Below, piece after piece: positions 24,445 through 31,680 of a stretch of 60,090 bases of DNA (position 1 is the stretch's first letter; every line of letters starts with the position of its first letter). The stretch is from CAYGBM01 sp964348225 (lineage in GTDB: Bacteria; Patescibacteriota; Minisyncoccia; Minisyncoccales; CG1-02-41-26). The notes beneath the pieces are model-generated. The model ran no database searches. It had not been told where the DNA came from and saw only the letters and a program-made list of their open reading frames with translations. The translations under genes and the position numbers were made by a program. The stretch lies in assembly GCA_964348225.1 (NCBI GenBank), contig CAYGBM010000036.1:1-60090 (forward strand), given 5' to 3'.

Positions 24445-25056
24445 ATGGAACAACTTAAAGCAACAAGAATGGAGTGTTTAAAGCTGAGGAGGCAGTTAAG
24501 AACTGCTGAGAGGGGTTACAAGCTCTTGAAAGAAAAAAGAGATGGTTTGATGAAAAAGTTTATGGCAATTATTAAGGAGGCTGAGCAGAAAAGAGACGAG
24601 GTTGAAAAGAAATTATCAGAAGCTGGCAGGGATTTTGCTGTATCAACCGCGTCTTTGATGCAAAAAGAAATTGAAGAGTATTTTTCTTTGCCTTCAGCCA
24701 AAATTGAGGTTGCAGTTAAAAAAGAAAACATAATGAGTGTTTGGATTCCAAAGTTTGACCATAGAATTGAGGGCAGTTTTAAATCTTATTCAGATTTTTC
24801 ATCGCCCTTGGGCATGGGAAACAGCTTGGAAAAGTTTTGGCAGGCTTTAAAAACAATGTTAGAGTTAGCTGAAATTGAACACTCTGCTCGTTTGTTGAGC
24901 TATGAAATAGAAAAAACCAGAAGAAGGGTTAATGCCCTTGAATATATTATTATTCCCCAAATGAAAAGCAAAATAAAATACATTTCATCAAAGCTCGACG
25001 AGCAAGAAAGAGCAGAAAAAATCATCAGAATGAAAATAAAAGAAATGATTGCTTAA
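24445..25056 (+). CDS. atpD: V-type ATPase subunit D (central shaft)
   Basis: Rotor shaft subunit, a 203-residue antiparallel coiled coil that transmits rotation between the head and the ring. N-terminal TRMECLKLRRQLRTAERGYKLL-type helix and C-terminal RRRVNALEYIIIPQMKSKIKYI are the family landmarks. Last gene of the ATPase operon; 5 bases after atpB. Beyond it lies one copy of the direct repeat that borders the radical SAM cassette. Confidence 0.92.
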   Translation: MEQLKATRMECLKLRRQLRTAERGYKLLKEKRDGLMKKFMAIIKEAEQKRDEVEKKLSEAGRDFAVSTASLMQKEIEEYFSLPSAKIEVAVKKENIMSVWIPKFDHRIEGSFKSYSDFSSPLGMGNSLEKFWQALKTMLELAEIEHSARLLSYEIEKTRRRVNALEYIIIPQMKSKIKYISSKLDEQERAEKIIRMKIKEMIA

Positions 25057-25090
25057 ATTTTTCTTTTCTGTCTTTTGGCACTTTGAAGCA

Positions 25091-25110
25091 GCGATATTCT
25101 CAAAGCTTTT
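25091..25110 (+). repeat. Left copy of a 20-bp direct repeat bordering the radical SAM cassette
   Basis: GCGATATTCTCAAAGCTTTT, 19 of 20 bases identical to 26892-26911. The two copies enclose the membrane protein, the small peptide and the radical SAM gene. Confidence 0.75.
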
Positions 25111-25152
25111 CTATATGTAAGATCTGGGAAAATACACACCTTTGGTTGATGG

Positions 25153-25180
25153 TTGTTGTTTTTTTCAGAAAGGATATAAT
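25153..25180 (+). promoter_or_regulatory. Promoter of the radical SAM cassette
   Basis: TTGTTG (25153-25158), 16-bp spacer, TATAAT (25175-25180). It lies 36 bases before the first ATG and argues for starting that gene at 25217 rather than upstream of the promoter. Confidence 0.55.
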
Positions 25181-25216
25181 AAAAGAGTAAAAAGATATTT
25201 AGAATTATTTAAGTCT

Positions 25217-25513
25217 ATGAGGAAATTATTGAGGTATTTAGCTTTTTCTTTCGGATTTTCTTTGGTCTATTTTTTAGTGGTGGTGGGAGTTCTTTTTTTA
25301 GTAAAGTGGCTGGAATTATTTTATACAATAGAGGCCTTCATATTTCTCATAGGGATTGGCTTTTTACCCCTCTTTTTGTCAATTATTTTTGCTCAATTTA
25401 TTATTCGGTTTTTTCGAAGGAAGGGATGGGTTTTTCTTTATTTGCCGTTGTTGACAGTTGCGCTTTCAATTGGGATTTTTTATCTTCTAGCTGTTTTTTA
25501 TCCTCCTCTATAA
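25217..25513 (+). CDS. Small three-span membrane protein of the radical SAM cassette
   Basis: 98 residues from MRKLLRYLAFSF; three hydrophobic segments (about residues 8-32, 36-66, 73-95) with an RFFRRKG cytoplasmic loop. No family recognised. The frame could be extended 25 codons upstream, but that would include the -10 box. It opens a three-gene unit with a short peptide 19 bases downstream and a radical SAM enzyme, so a role in export of, or resistance to, a modified peptide is possible but unproven. Confidence 0.6.
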   Translation: MRKLLRYLAFSFGFSLVYFLVVVGVLFLVKWLELFYTIEAFIFLIGIGFLPLFLSIIFAQFIIRFFRRKGWVFLYLPLLTVALSIGIFYLLAVFYPPL

Positions 25514-25532
25514 TTTATTTATTCTCTAAAAA

Positions 25533-25739
25533 ATGAAGGGAAAAATTCTTAAAATTAGGCCGGGCTATAATCCCAATTCAAGCTCGATGGCTGGGCTAGC
25601 TTATTTAGTTGTTGCTGGGGGAGTAGGTATTGGAAGTTTTATCTCTAGCTTTGTTGCTGCTTTAGTCTTGTATAAAAAAGCAAAGAAAAAGATAAGAGAA
25701 AGCAATTATGAAAAAAGAAGAGCGGTTCCGCAAGGATAA
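25533..25739 (+). CDS. Small hydrophobic peptide, candidate substrate of the radical SAM enzyme
   Basis: 68 residues in three parts: a polar N-terminus with the striking string RPGYNPNSSSMAG (residues 9-21), a Gly/Ala/Val/Ser-rich hydrophobic stretch (LAYLVVAGGVGIGSFISS) with a double-Gly, and a basic tail (YKKAKKKIRESNYEKRR). Its end overlaps the radical SAM start by 32 bases, so the two are translated from the same message in different frames. Small size, position and absence of any enzyme motif make it a candidate RiPP-type precursor or a membrane-bound modification target. It has no Cys, so any crosslinks would use other side chains. An unrelated small membrane protein remains possible. 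Confidence 0.6.
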   Translation: MKGKILKIRPGYNPNSSSMAGLAYLVVAGGVGIGSFISSFVAALVLYKKAKKKIRESNYEKRRAVPQG

Positions 25740-26898
25740 TGTAAAAACGAGGTACGAATCTTTTGGAGGGATAGTAGGTGTTATAGAGCCACCCATGTTA
25801 GCTTGGGTCGACAAAGAGTTTATGAGAGAATTGGGATGTCGGGATTCTCCTTTGTGGCGAAAGAAAAGAGATTATTTAACAGCACCTCTTGAGGTGCATT
25901 TTTCTTTAACCAACAGATGTCCTTTAAAATGCCAGCATTGTTATACTAGTGCAGGTACTCAAAAAACAAAGGAACTCACTACCAATGAATGTAAAGCAGC
26001 CCTTAGGGTGTTGTCAAAGCTTGGCGTTTTTCATATTGCCTTTGGGGGAGGTGAGTGCTTTGTTCGGAAGGACATTTTTGAAATTGCCCATTATTGTCGT
26101 GGGTTAGGAATGGTGCCGAATGTTACCACGAACGGTTATTACATTACCAAAGAAATAGCAAGAAAATGTAGGGTTTTTGGCAGGATAAACGTTAGCTTAG
26201 ACGGCACAGAAAAGAAGTATAAAGAGATAAGAGGAGTTGATGGTTTTGAAATGGCTGACCGAGCCGTTGCGCTTTTAACAAAGGCAGGAAACAGAGTTGG
26301 CATAAATTCTATCCTATGCAGTAAGAATTTTGCCTATATTGCAGCGATAGTGGATTATGCCAAGAATCGCAACCTAGAAAATATTCTTTTTTTAAGATTT
26401 AAGCCAGTAGGTAGAGGAAAAAATTTGTACAACGAGATGAGATTGACTAACGAGCAGCATAAAGAGCTTTTTCCACTAATCAAAAAGCTACAAGAACAGA
26501 ACCCCGATATTTTATTTGAAACCGATTGTTCTTTTCTCCCTATGGTTTGCTTCCACAATCCCTCACTGAAGAGATTAAGATTTTTTGCTGTAGGGGGGTG
26601 TGTAGCGGGTAATATACTTTTAGGAACCTTGCCCGACGGATTATTCAATGCCTGTAGTATTTGTTCCGAGACAGGGGGCAGTATATTGGAGTTGTCTAAA
26701 AGCTGGGATGAGTCAGCTCACTTGAAAAAATTTCGGGAATGGACCAAGACAGCAAAAGAACCCTGTAAATCTTGTAAGTATCTAGAGTGTTGCAAGGGCG
26801 GATGTCATGTTATAGCTAAATTCGTAACTGGCGATTTTCATAATTCTGATCCCGAATGTCCTTTTGTAATTGAATATTGCAAACGAAAGCGGCGATAA
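25708..26898 (+). CDS. Radical SAM/SPASM domain enzyme (peptide-modifying maturase type)
   Basis: 396-residue iron-sulfur enzyme. Residues about 14-45 carry a short N-terminal segment (RYESFGGIVGVIEPPMLAWVD) resembling the beta-hairpin of precursor-recognition (PqqD-like) elements. The SAM-cluster motif is C71-x3-C75-x2-C78 (CPLKCQHC), followed by the GGGE glycine-rich motif (FGGGECF). The C-terminal SPASM domain has C298, C316, then CX2CX5CX3C (C353, C356, C362, C366) and C384, enough for auxiliary 4Fe-4S clusters. This architecture is typical of PqqE, mycofactocin and sactipeptide maturases acting on ribosomal peptides. The neighbouring small ORF is the obvious substrate candidate. No peptidase or transporter gene is adjacent. 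Confidence 0.88.
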   Translation: MKKEERFRKDNVKTRYESFGGIVGVIEPPMLAWVDKEFMRELGCRDSPLWRKKRDYLTAPLEVHFSLTNRCPLKCQHCYTSAGTQKTKELTTNECKAALRVLSKLGVFHIAFGGGECFVRKDIFEIAHYCRGLGMVPNVTTNGYYITKEIARKCRVFGRINVSLDGTEKKYKEIRGVDGFEMADRAVALLTKAGNRVGINSILCSKNFAYIAAIVDYAKNRNLENILFLRFKPVGRGKNLYNEMRLTNEQHKELFPLIKKLQEQNPDILFETDCSFLPMVCFHNPSLKRLRFFAVGGCVAGNILLGTLPDGLFNACSICSETGGSILELSKSWDESAHLKKFREWTKTAKEPCKSCKYLECCKGGCHVIAKFVTGDFHNSDPECPFVIEYCKRKRR

Positions 26899-26911
26899 TC
26901 TCAAAGCTTTT
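26892..26911 (+). repeat. Right copy of the 20-bp direct repeat bordering the radical SAM cassette
   Basis: GCGATAATCTCAAAGCTTTT, overlapping the radical SAM stop codon (26896-26898). One base differs from the left copy at 25091. Confidence 0.75.
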
Positions 26912-26918
26912 TTGTTTT

Positions 26919-26942
26919 AGGGTCTGACCTAGGTCTGACCCT
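26919..26942. repeat. Intergenic copy of the uvrA palindrome
   Basis: AGGGTCTGACCT followed by AGGTCTGACCCT, one base different from the copy inside uvrA (13727-13750), and flanked by TTT and AAA that extend the stem. Followed by the groES promoter; may also end transcription from the radical SAM unit. Confidence 0.85.
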
Positions 26943-26951
26943 AAATTTTGC

Positions 26952-26979
26952 TTGACAAAAAGCAGTTCTTGGTTAAAAT
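26952..26979 (+). promoter_or_regulatory. groESL promoter
   Basis: TTGACA (26952-26957), 16-bp spacer, TAAAAT (26974-26979). A CIRCE-like operator follows in the predicted start region. Confidence 0.8.
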
Positions 26980-26990
26980 GAGAATATTAA

Positions 26991-27017
26991 TTAGCAATTA
27001 AAGGTCTTGACTGCTAA
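26991..27017. promoter_or_regulatory. CIRCE-like operator (HrcA site)
   Basis: TTAGCAATT, 9-base spacer, GACTGCTAA. The consensus is TTAGCACTC-N9-GAGTGCTAA; 7 of 9 and 8 of 9 positions match and the spacer is exact. Position just after the -10 of groESL is the classical one for heat-shock repression by HrcA. Confidence 0.8.
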
Positions 27018-27034
27018 TAGTAATGCGAGTACCA

Positions 27035-27100
27035 CGAATTGACATTCGAATGCTACGAATATATTAGTGGCATTCGTATAATAATTCGTAACATTCGGAT
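27035..27100 (+). repeat. ATTCG-rich hairpin repeat before groES
   Basis: Iterations of CGAATT, ATTCG and GCTACGAAT with a CGAATGC/GCATTCG stem (27047-27053/27070-27076), filling the groES leader up to 6 bases before the ATG. No Shine-Dalgarno is seen. Confidence 0.55.
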
Positions 27101-27106
27101 TATTTC

Positions 27107-27397
27107 ATGAACATAAAACCATTATCAGATCATATACTTATTGAACCGGTTTCCAAAGAGGAAAAGACAAAATCGGGTATTTTGCTTCCCCAGACTGCTG
27201 AAAAAGAAAGGCCAGAGCAAGGCAAGGTAATTGCAGTGGGTCCTGGCAAGATGCTATCTTCCGGGAAAAGAATACCCTTGGAAATTAAAAAAGGACAGAC
27301 AGTTCTTTTTACCAAGTATGGTCCAAGTGAAATAAAGGTCGGCGATAAAGATTACTTAATCGCCAAACAAGATGATATACTCGCTATTCTTGATTGA
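27107..27397 (+). CDS. groES: Co-chaperonin GroES
   Basis: 96-residue heptameric lid of the GroEL folding chamber. Shows PLSDHILIEPVSKEEKTKSGI at the start, the mobile loop (LLPQTAEKERPEQGKVIAVGPG), VLFTKYGPSEI and the end DILAILD. Full length. Transcribed with groEL from a CIRCE-controlled promoter. Its stop codon sits in the loop of a perfect hairpin. Confidence 0.97.
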   Translation: MNIKPLSDHILIEPVSKEEKTKSGILLPQTAEKERPEQGKVIAVGPGKMLSSGKRIPLEIKKGQTVLFTKYGPSEIKVGDKDYLIAKQDDILAILD

Positions 27398-27410
27398 GAT
27401 CAAGAATAGC
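27383..27410 (+). repeat. Perfect hairpin with the groES stop codon in its loop
   Basis: GCTATTCTTGAT (27383-27394), loop TGAG containing the TGA stop, ATCAAGAATAGC (27399-27410). The 12 bases after the stop are an exact inverted copy of the last four sense codons. No U-run follows, so processing or partial attenuation is likelier than full termination. Confidence 0.85.
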
Positions 27411-27442
27411 AATTTTCAATTTTCAATTTTCAATTTTCAAAC
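27411..27442. repeat. AATTTTC tandem repeat between groES and groEL
   Basis: Four copies of the AATTTTC unit with no spacer, the same unit as in the repeat before atpK. Confidence 0.7.
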
Positions 27443-27481
27443 CTGTTTTGAACTTTGAATCTTGAGGATTGTGAGAATAAA

Positions 27482-29098
27482 ATGGCTAAACAGATTGAAT
27501 ACTCAGAAAAAGCTAGGACAGCATTGAAATCTGGTGTTGATAAGCTGGCTGATGCTGTGAGGGTAACCTTGGGGCCTAAAGGAAGGAATGTTGTTTTAGA
27601 CAAAGGCTTTGGTTCACCAACCATTACTAATGATGGAGTAACAATTGCCAAAGAAATTGAGCTTGAAGACAAGATTGAAAATATGGGAGCTGAAATTGTC
27701 AAAGAGGTTGCCTCAAAAACAAATGATGTTGCTGGCGATGGTACAACCACAGCCGTTGTTTTAGCTCAGGCATTGGTTGCTAGGGGCTTCAAGAATGTGG
27801 CTGCTGGTGCCAATCCCTTGGCTTTGAGAAGGGGTATTGAAAGAGGGGCTGAAATTGTGGTTGAAGAGTTAAAAAAGCTCTCAAAGAAGGTAGCCAGCAA
27901 AGAAGAGGTTGTTCAGGCAGCCACCATTGCTGCTGAAGATAAAGATATGGGTAAGTTAATAGCTGAAGTTCTGGAGGAGGCAGGCAAAGATGGCGTGGTG
28001 ACAATTGAGGAGTCCAAAACATTTGGTTTGAGCAAGGAAGTGGTAAAAGGGCTTCAATTTGACAGAGGATATGTTTCCCCCTATATGGTAACTAATCCAG
28101 AAAAGATGGAGGCAATCCTTGAAGAGCCCTATATCTTAATTACTGATAAAAAGATTAGTTCTATTCAAGACATTCTGCCCACCCTTGAAGGTGTTTCTAA
28201 AAGTGGTAAGAAAGAACTGGTGATTATTGCTGATGAAATTGAGGGCGATGCTTTAGCTACCTTGGTTGTTAATAAGTTAAGAGGAGTTTTTAACGGTTTG
28301 GCTTGCAAGGCGCCCGGATTTGGCGACAGAAGAAAAGAAATGCTGGAGGATATAGCAACAATAACTGGTGGCCAGGTTATTTCAGAAGAAAAAGGAATGA
28401 CCTTAGAAAAAGTAGATATGGAACAGCTTGGTAGAGCAAGAAAAGTTGTTGCTACCAAAGAAAACACCACTATTATTGATGGTCAAGGCAAGAAAGACCA
28501 AATTGAAGCCAGGGTCAGTCAATTAAGAACTGAAATTGAAAACACAGAATCTGATTTTGACAAAGAGAAGCTGCAAGAAAGGTTAGGTAAATTATCAGGA
28601 GGGGTGGCTGTGATTAAAGTTGGCGCTCCAACCGAGGTTGAACAGAAATCCCGTCAACATAAAGCAGAAGATGCTCTAGCTGCTACCAAAGCTGCTGTTG
28701 AAGAAGGCATAGTGCCGGGTGGTGGAGTGGCTTTAATCAGAGCAACGGCTGCTTTAAAAGAGCTCAAGATGGGGGAAGACGAAAAAACTGGAATTGACAT
28801 TTTAAGAAGAAGCCTTGAAGAACCTCTCCGCAGAATTGCTCTTAATGCAGGGGTTGAGGGCTCTGTGATAGTTGAGCATGTCAAAAGAGAAAAAGGAGCT
28901 TTTGGTTTTAATGCCCAAAAGAGAGCCTATGAGGATTTAATGCAAGCTGGCATTGTTGACCCTACTAAAGTGGTAAGAACCACTTTGGAGAATGCTGTTT
29001 CGGGAGCTGGCATTCTTTTAACGACCGAGGCTGTGGTTGGAGAAATCCCTGAGAAAAAAGAGAACAAAGGAATGCCCCCGATGCCAGAAGGCTACTAA
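27482..29098 (+). CDS. groEL: Chaperonin GroEL
   Basis: ATP-dependent folding chamber. Start at MAKQIEYSEKARTAL; nine upstream codons in frame are not conserved in the family. Visible motifs are VTLGPKGRNVVLDKGFGSP, the ATP site NDVAGDGTTTA, and EEGIVPGGGVALIRA near the C-terminal equatorial domain. 538 residues. The C-terminus ends PPMPEGY instead of the GGM repeats common in other bacteria. A strong terminator follows. Confidence 0.98.
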   Translation: MAKQIEYSEKARTALKSGVDKLADAVRVTLGPKGRNVVLDKGFGSPTITNDGVTIAKEIELEDKIENMGAEIVKEVASKTNDVAGDGTTTAVVLAQALVARGFKNVAAGANPLALRRGIERGAEIVVEELKKLSKKVASKEEVVQAATIAAEDKDMGKLIAEVLEEAGKDGVVTIEESKTFGLSKEVVKGLQFDRGYVSPYMVTNPEKMEAILEEPYILITDKKISSIQDILPTLEGVSKSGKKELVIIADEIEGDALATLVVNKLRGVFNGLACKAPGFGDRRKEMLEDIATITGGQVISEEKGMTLEKVDMEQLGRARKVVATKENTTIIDGQGKKDQIEARVSQLRTEIENTESDFDKEKLQERLGKLSGGVAVIKVGAPTEVEQKSRQHKAEDALAATKAAVEEGIVPGGGVALIRATAALKELKMGEDEKTGIDILRRSLEEPLRRIALNAGVEGSVIVEHVKREKGAFGFNAQKRAYEDLMQAGIVDPTKVVRTTLENAVSGAGILLTTEAVVGEIPEKKENKGMPPMPEGY

Positions 29099-29124
29099 AT
29101 ATAAAGAGCTCTGAAAGAACATTA

Positions 29125-29158
29125 AACCAAAAACCTTCCTTAAGGAAGGTTTTTGGTT
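29125..29158 (+). terminator. groESL terminator
   Basis: Perfect palindrome AACCAAAAACCTTCCTT / AAGGAAGG followed by TTTTTGG, 27 bases after the groEL stop; symmetric enough to act in both directions. Confidence 0.9.
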
Positions 29159-29186
29159 AACTGCCCTACTGGTGTTCAAGTTGCTG

Positions 29187-29214
29187 TTGACAATTTAAAT
29201 TTTGATATTAAACT
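29187..29214 (+). promoter_or_regulatory. Promoter of the orphan gene at 29326
   Basis: TTGACA (29187-29192), 16-bp spacer, TAAACT (29209-29214). It would give a leader of about 105 bases containing the folded element at 29254-29297. Confidence 0.6.
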
Positions 29215-29253
29215 ATATTATCCAACAATGAATCGCTTGGAAATACTAAATCG

Positions 29254-29297
29254 ATCCGACTTCTGCAAGGGCAGAACGTACAAGGGTACAGTCGGAT
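29254..29297 (+). ncRNA. Candidate structured 5' leader (three-way junction)
   Basis: ATCCGACT (29254-29261) pairs perfectly with AGTCGGAT (29290-29297). Inside are two perfect hairpins with the same loop: TCTGC-AAGG-GCAGA (29262-29275) and GTAC-AAGG-GTAC (29278-29289). It is followed by the Shine-Dalgarno AAGGAGGAG and the ATG. I match it to no riboswitch I know. Confidence 0.6.
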
Positions 29298-29325
29298 AGC
29301 ACTTTAAGTTAAGGAGGAGTCCGCT

Positions 29326-30297
29326 ATGGAGTGGAATCTTTGCACAGGAGCCATACTTAGTCGCACAAATAATTCTCTTCGTCTTTTTGTTGACAAAATA
29401 ACACCTGAGTCATCTGAGGCTCGTCCCAAAGGGAACGAGATAAACTCGGAGTTGGCAGAAGGGAACCTAGGCAGAGACGTTCTTGCGTTCCTTGACTCTT
29501 CAGATGAGGGGGAAATCCCTGTAGGCAGCGTACGAGTAGGAGCAGGGGGTGGCTTCAGAATTCCTTTCGAGCAGATTGATCTAGGAACAGATAGGGAACG
29601 GATAATCACTAATCTTGAAGCCGATGGCTTCAGCATCCCTGAGGAAGCTTTCGTTGCTGTTATAAGAGGGCAAACCGCTCCTGGAACGAGAGGTATAGAC
29701 GGAGGTGGTGCTGGAATTCCCGCTGTTCATCTAGACAATCCGACGCGTGTTCGAGCACAATGTATTCAAGAGAACTTGGAGGAAGTCGGGATCGGGAATG
29801 ATGAAGGGCGAGTAGGATTTAATCTACCCGACTCTTTGAAGGGGTTTGGTATTGAAGAGGCTGTTGCTCATGAATGGAATGAGTCCTTCGGTGCTCTAGC
29901 TGAAGTACCTTGGAAGACAACAGTTCCGGTAGCAACCTACGCTAGTTTAAACATCCTACCTGCTCCGGATCGACTAGTCGTCGGCAACGAATGGGAAGTA
30001 GATAATATTGTCATTGCTGTTGAGACGGAGAATAGCTCTGTAGAATTTTTACAGATGCATGAATTGGTTCTTCCTCCGGGTAAGTATCGATTCTGGGACT
30101 TGGAGCGCAAAAAGAATGGAGAGCGGTTGGAACGTCTGATCGCGGTCGTACTTAAAGGAGACAATCTTTTCATTGTCTTCTTTAGGAAAGGAGAGTATAT
30201 GGAGTGTTCTCCCGCTGTCCCTTTAACAGGGGATTGTTTGGAACAATACACTAACAGCAAGTGCATACGTTTCCTGTCGGCACTTGGCTGGATATAG
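29326..30297 (+). CDS. Orphan 323-residue protein, unknown
   Basis: Start fixed by an AAGGAGGAG Shine-Dalgarno (29311-29319). No signal peptide or membrane span, so probably cytoplasmic. I recognise no family; the sequence alternates beta-rich segments (VGSVRVGAGGGFRIPFEQIDL, LRLFVDKITPES) with acidic stretches, and the C-terminal third (ELVLPPGKYRFWDLERKKNG) looks like a small beta domain. The gene stands alone with a promoter, structured leader and terminator, and uses more varied, GC-richer codons (CGT, CTC, ACC) than the AT-biased neighbours. Recent acquisition or a differently expressed lineage-specific gene are both possible. Confidence 0.75.
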   Translation: MEWNLCTGAILSRTNNSLRLFVDKITPESSEARPKGNEINSELAEGNLGRDVLAFLDSSDEGEIPVGSVRVGAGGGFRIPFEQIDLGTDRERIITNLEADGFSIPEEAFVAVIRGQTAPGTRGIDGGGAGIPAVHLDNPTRVRAQCIQENLEEVGIGNDEGRVGFNLPDSLKGFGIEEAVAHEWNESFGALAEVPWKTTVPVATYASLNILPAPDRLVVGNEWEVDNIVIAVETENSSVEFLQMHELVLPPGKYRFWDLERKKNGERLERLIAVVLKGDNLFIVFFRKGEYMECSPAVPLTGDCLEQYTNSKCIRFLSALGWI

Positions 30298-30333
30298 CCT
30301 CGAAATAAATCGATTCCTTGTTGGATACAGGGC

Positions 30334-30360
30334 GCGTAGATTCTTCTATGCGTCTTTTTC
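30334..30360 (+). terminator. Terminator after the orphan gene
   Basis: Stem GCGTAGA / TCTATGC with TTCT loop (one G-T pair), followed by GTCTTTTTC. Confidence 0.75.
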
Positions 30361-30440
30361 CATTCCAAAATGTTTTTTTCTCCTATTCTTAGAACATTAT
30401 GTCAGCTTGCGACGTATACCTCTCAGAAATTGATTTTACA

Positions 30441-31244
30441 ATGTCTGACTTGTTATTGGTTTTTATTTTAGCTAAAATAGTATTAATGAGAGCAAAATCT
30501 AAAAAAACAAAGATTGCCCAAAAAACAGCGATTTCTGAAAAACCGGGAATGGCTGAGGTCATTTCGATTGTTGCTCATCAACTGAAGGATCCCCTTTCGG
30601 TTATTAAGGGGTATATTGAGATTTTGCTCTCTGAGGATTTCGGAGAAATAAACGAGAAACAAAAAGAATATCTTAATGATGCCCTGTCTACTGTTAGGAG
30701 GCTGTCGGATTCCATCAATCAATTTCTGGATGTTTCCAAGATTGAAGAGGCAAAATTCACAATAGAAATGGAGTCGGTTTCCTTAGAAGATATAATTCAA
30801 GACGTAGTCAAAGAATTCAGTATTTGGGCGCGGGCTTCCAACTGTAAAATCATTTTTGAAAAGCCTCAGGGTTTGCCCAAGGTTTTAACGGATCCTTTAA
30901 GAATTCGTCAAGCCATAGAAAACTTGGTTTCTAATTCTTTAATATACAAAGGCCCGGGGCAAGGAATCGTTGAGATTTCATTGTCGAAGAGAGGCAAGGC
31001 TGTGATATTTATGTGCAAAGACAATGGCATTGGCATTCCAGAGGAGGATTTTAAGAAAGTCTTTACCAAGTTTTACAGGTCAGAAAGGGCTGTTGAGATT
31101 TATCCTGACGGCAATGGTCTTGGTCTTTATATTTCAAAAGCGATTGTTGAAGCGAGCGGGGGCAAAATTTGGTTTGAAAAAAATAGGGGTTCCGGGGTGA
31201 CATTTAGTTTTTCAGTTCCGATTGCCCCAAAGCAGATGAAATAA
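30441..31244 (+). CDS. Sensor histidine kinase
   Basis: Two-component kinase. A short hydrophobic N-terminus (MSDLLLVFILAKIVLM) may be a membrane anchor, followed directly by the dimerisation/phosphoacceptor domain with the H-box VAHQLKDPLSVIKGYIE and the ATP-binding domain with N-box (IRQAIENLVSNSLIY), G1 (DNGIGIP) and G2 (DGNGLGLYISKAIVEASGG). No extracellular sensor domain, so the signal is internal or comes from a partner. The frame is open 14 codons further upstream and either start is possible. It is followed by a response regulator 7 bases on and the pilus genes, suggesting control of pilus activity. Confidence 0.92.
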   Translation: MSDLLLVFILAKIVLMRAKSKKTKIAQKTAISEKPGMAEVISIVAHQLKDPLSVIKGYIEILLSEDFGEINEKQKEYLNDALSTVRRLSDSINQFLDVSKIEEAKFTIEMESVSLEDIIQDVVKEFSIWARASNCKIIFEKPQGLPKVLTDPLRIRQAIENLVSNSLIYKGPGQGIVEISLSKRGKAVIFMCKDNGIGIPEEDFKKVFTKFYRSERAVEIYPDGNGLGLYISKAIVEASGGKIWFEKNRGSGVTFSFSVPIAPKQMK

Positions 31245-31251
31245 TCAAGTT

Positions 31252-31635
31252 ATGTCAGAAAAAAAACCAAAAATTCTCATGATTGAGGATGACCGATTTT
31301 TACGAAAAATTTACCATGATAAATTTACCACGGCTGGTTTTGAATTTGTGGAAGCCACAAATGGGGTAGAGGGTACAAATAAAGTAATGGCTGAGAAGCC
31401 GGATTTGGTCTTGTTGGATTTAATTCTACCAAGAAAAAACGGTTTTGATGTTTTGGTTGATATCAAAAGAACGGAAGCCACTAAAAAGATTCCCGTAATC
31501 ATTCTTTCTAACCTTGCTCAAAGAACAGATAAAGAGAGAGCCTTGGAGCTTGGGGCAAACGATTATTTGGTGAAAGCAGAAGTTAGCCTGTCTGATGTTG
31601 TAGGAAGAGCCAAAGAGTGGCTGGTGAAGAAGTAA
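31252..31635 (+). CDS. Single-domain response regulator (CheY-like)
   Basis: 127-residue receiver domain without an output domain. Acidic pocket IEDDRFLRKIY, phosphoacceptor Asp in LVLLDLILPRKNG, and the conserved Lys near the end (ANDYLVKAE). Likely phosphorylated by the adjacent kinase. As it lacks DNA-binding parts, it probably acts by protein contact, and its place just before pilB hints at the pilus motor (as PilG/PilH do elsewhere). Confidence 0.92.
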   Translation: MSEKKPKILMIEDDRFLRKIYHDKFTTAGFEFVEATNGVEGTNKVMAEKPDLVLLDLILPRKNGFDVLVDIKRTEATKKIPVIILSNLAQRTDKERALELGANDYLVKAEVSLSDVVGRAKEWLVKK

Positions 31636-31680
31636 TAAGCATGTAAGCTGGTAAGTGAAGGTAAAAAGGGCATAAAATTT

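Noticed and set aside
25142..25216. Extension of the cassette membrane protein to an upstream ATG
   Set aside because: It would include the TATAAT promoter element and a soluble stretch unlike the rest.
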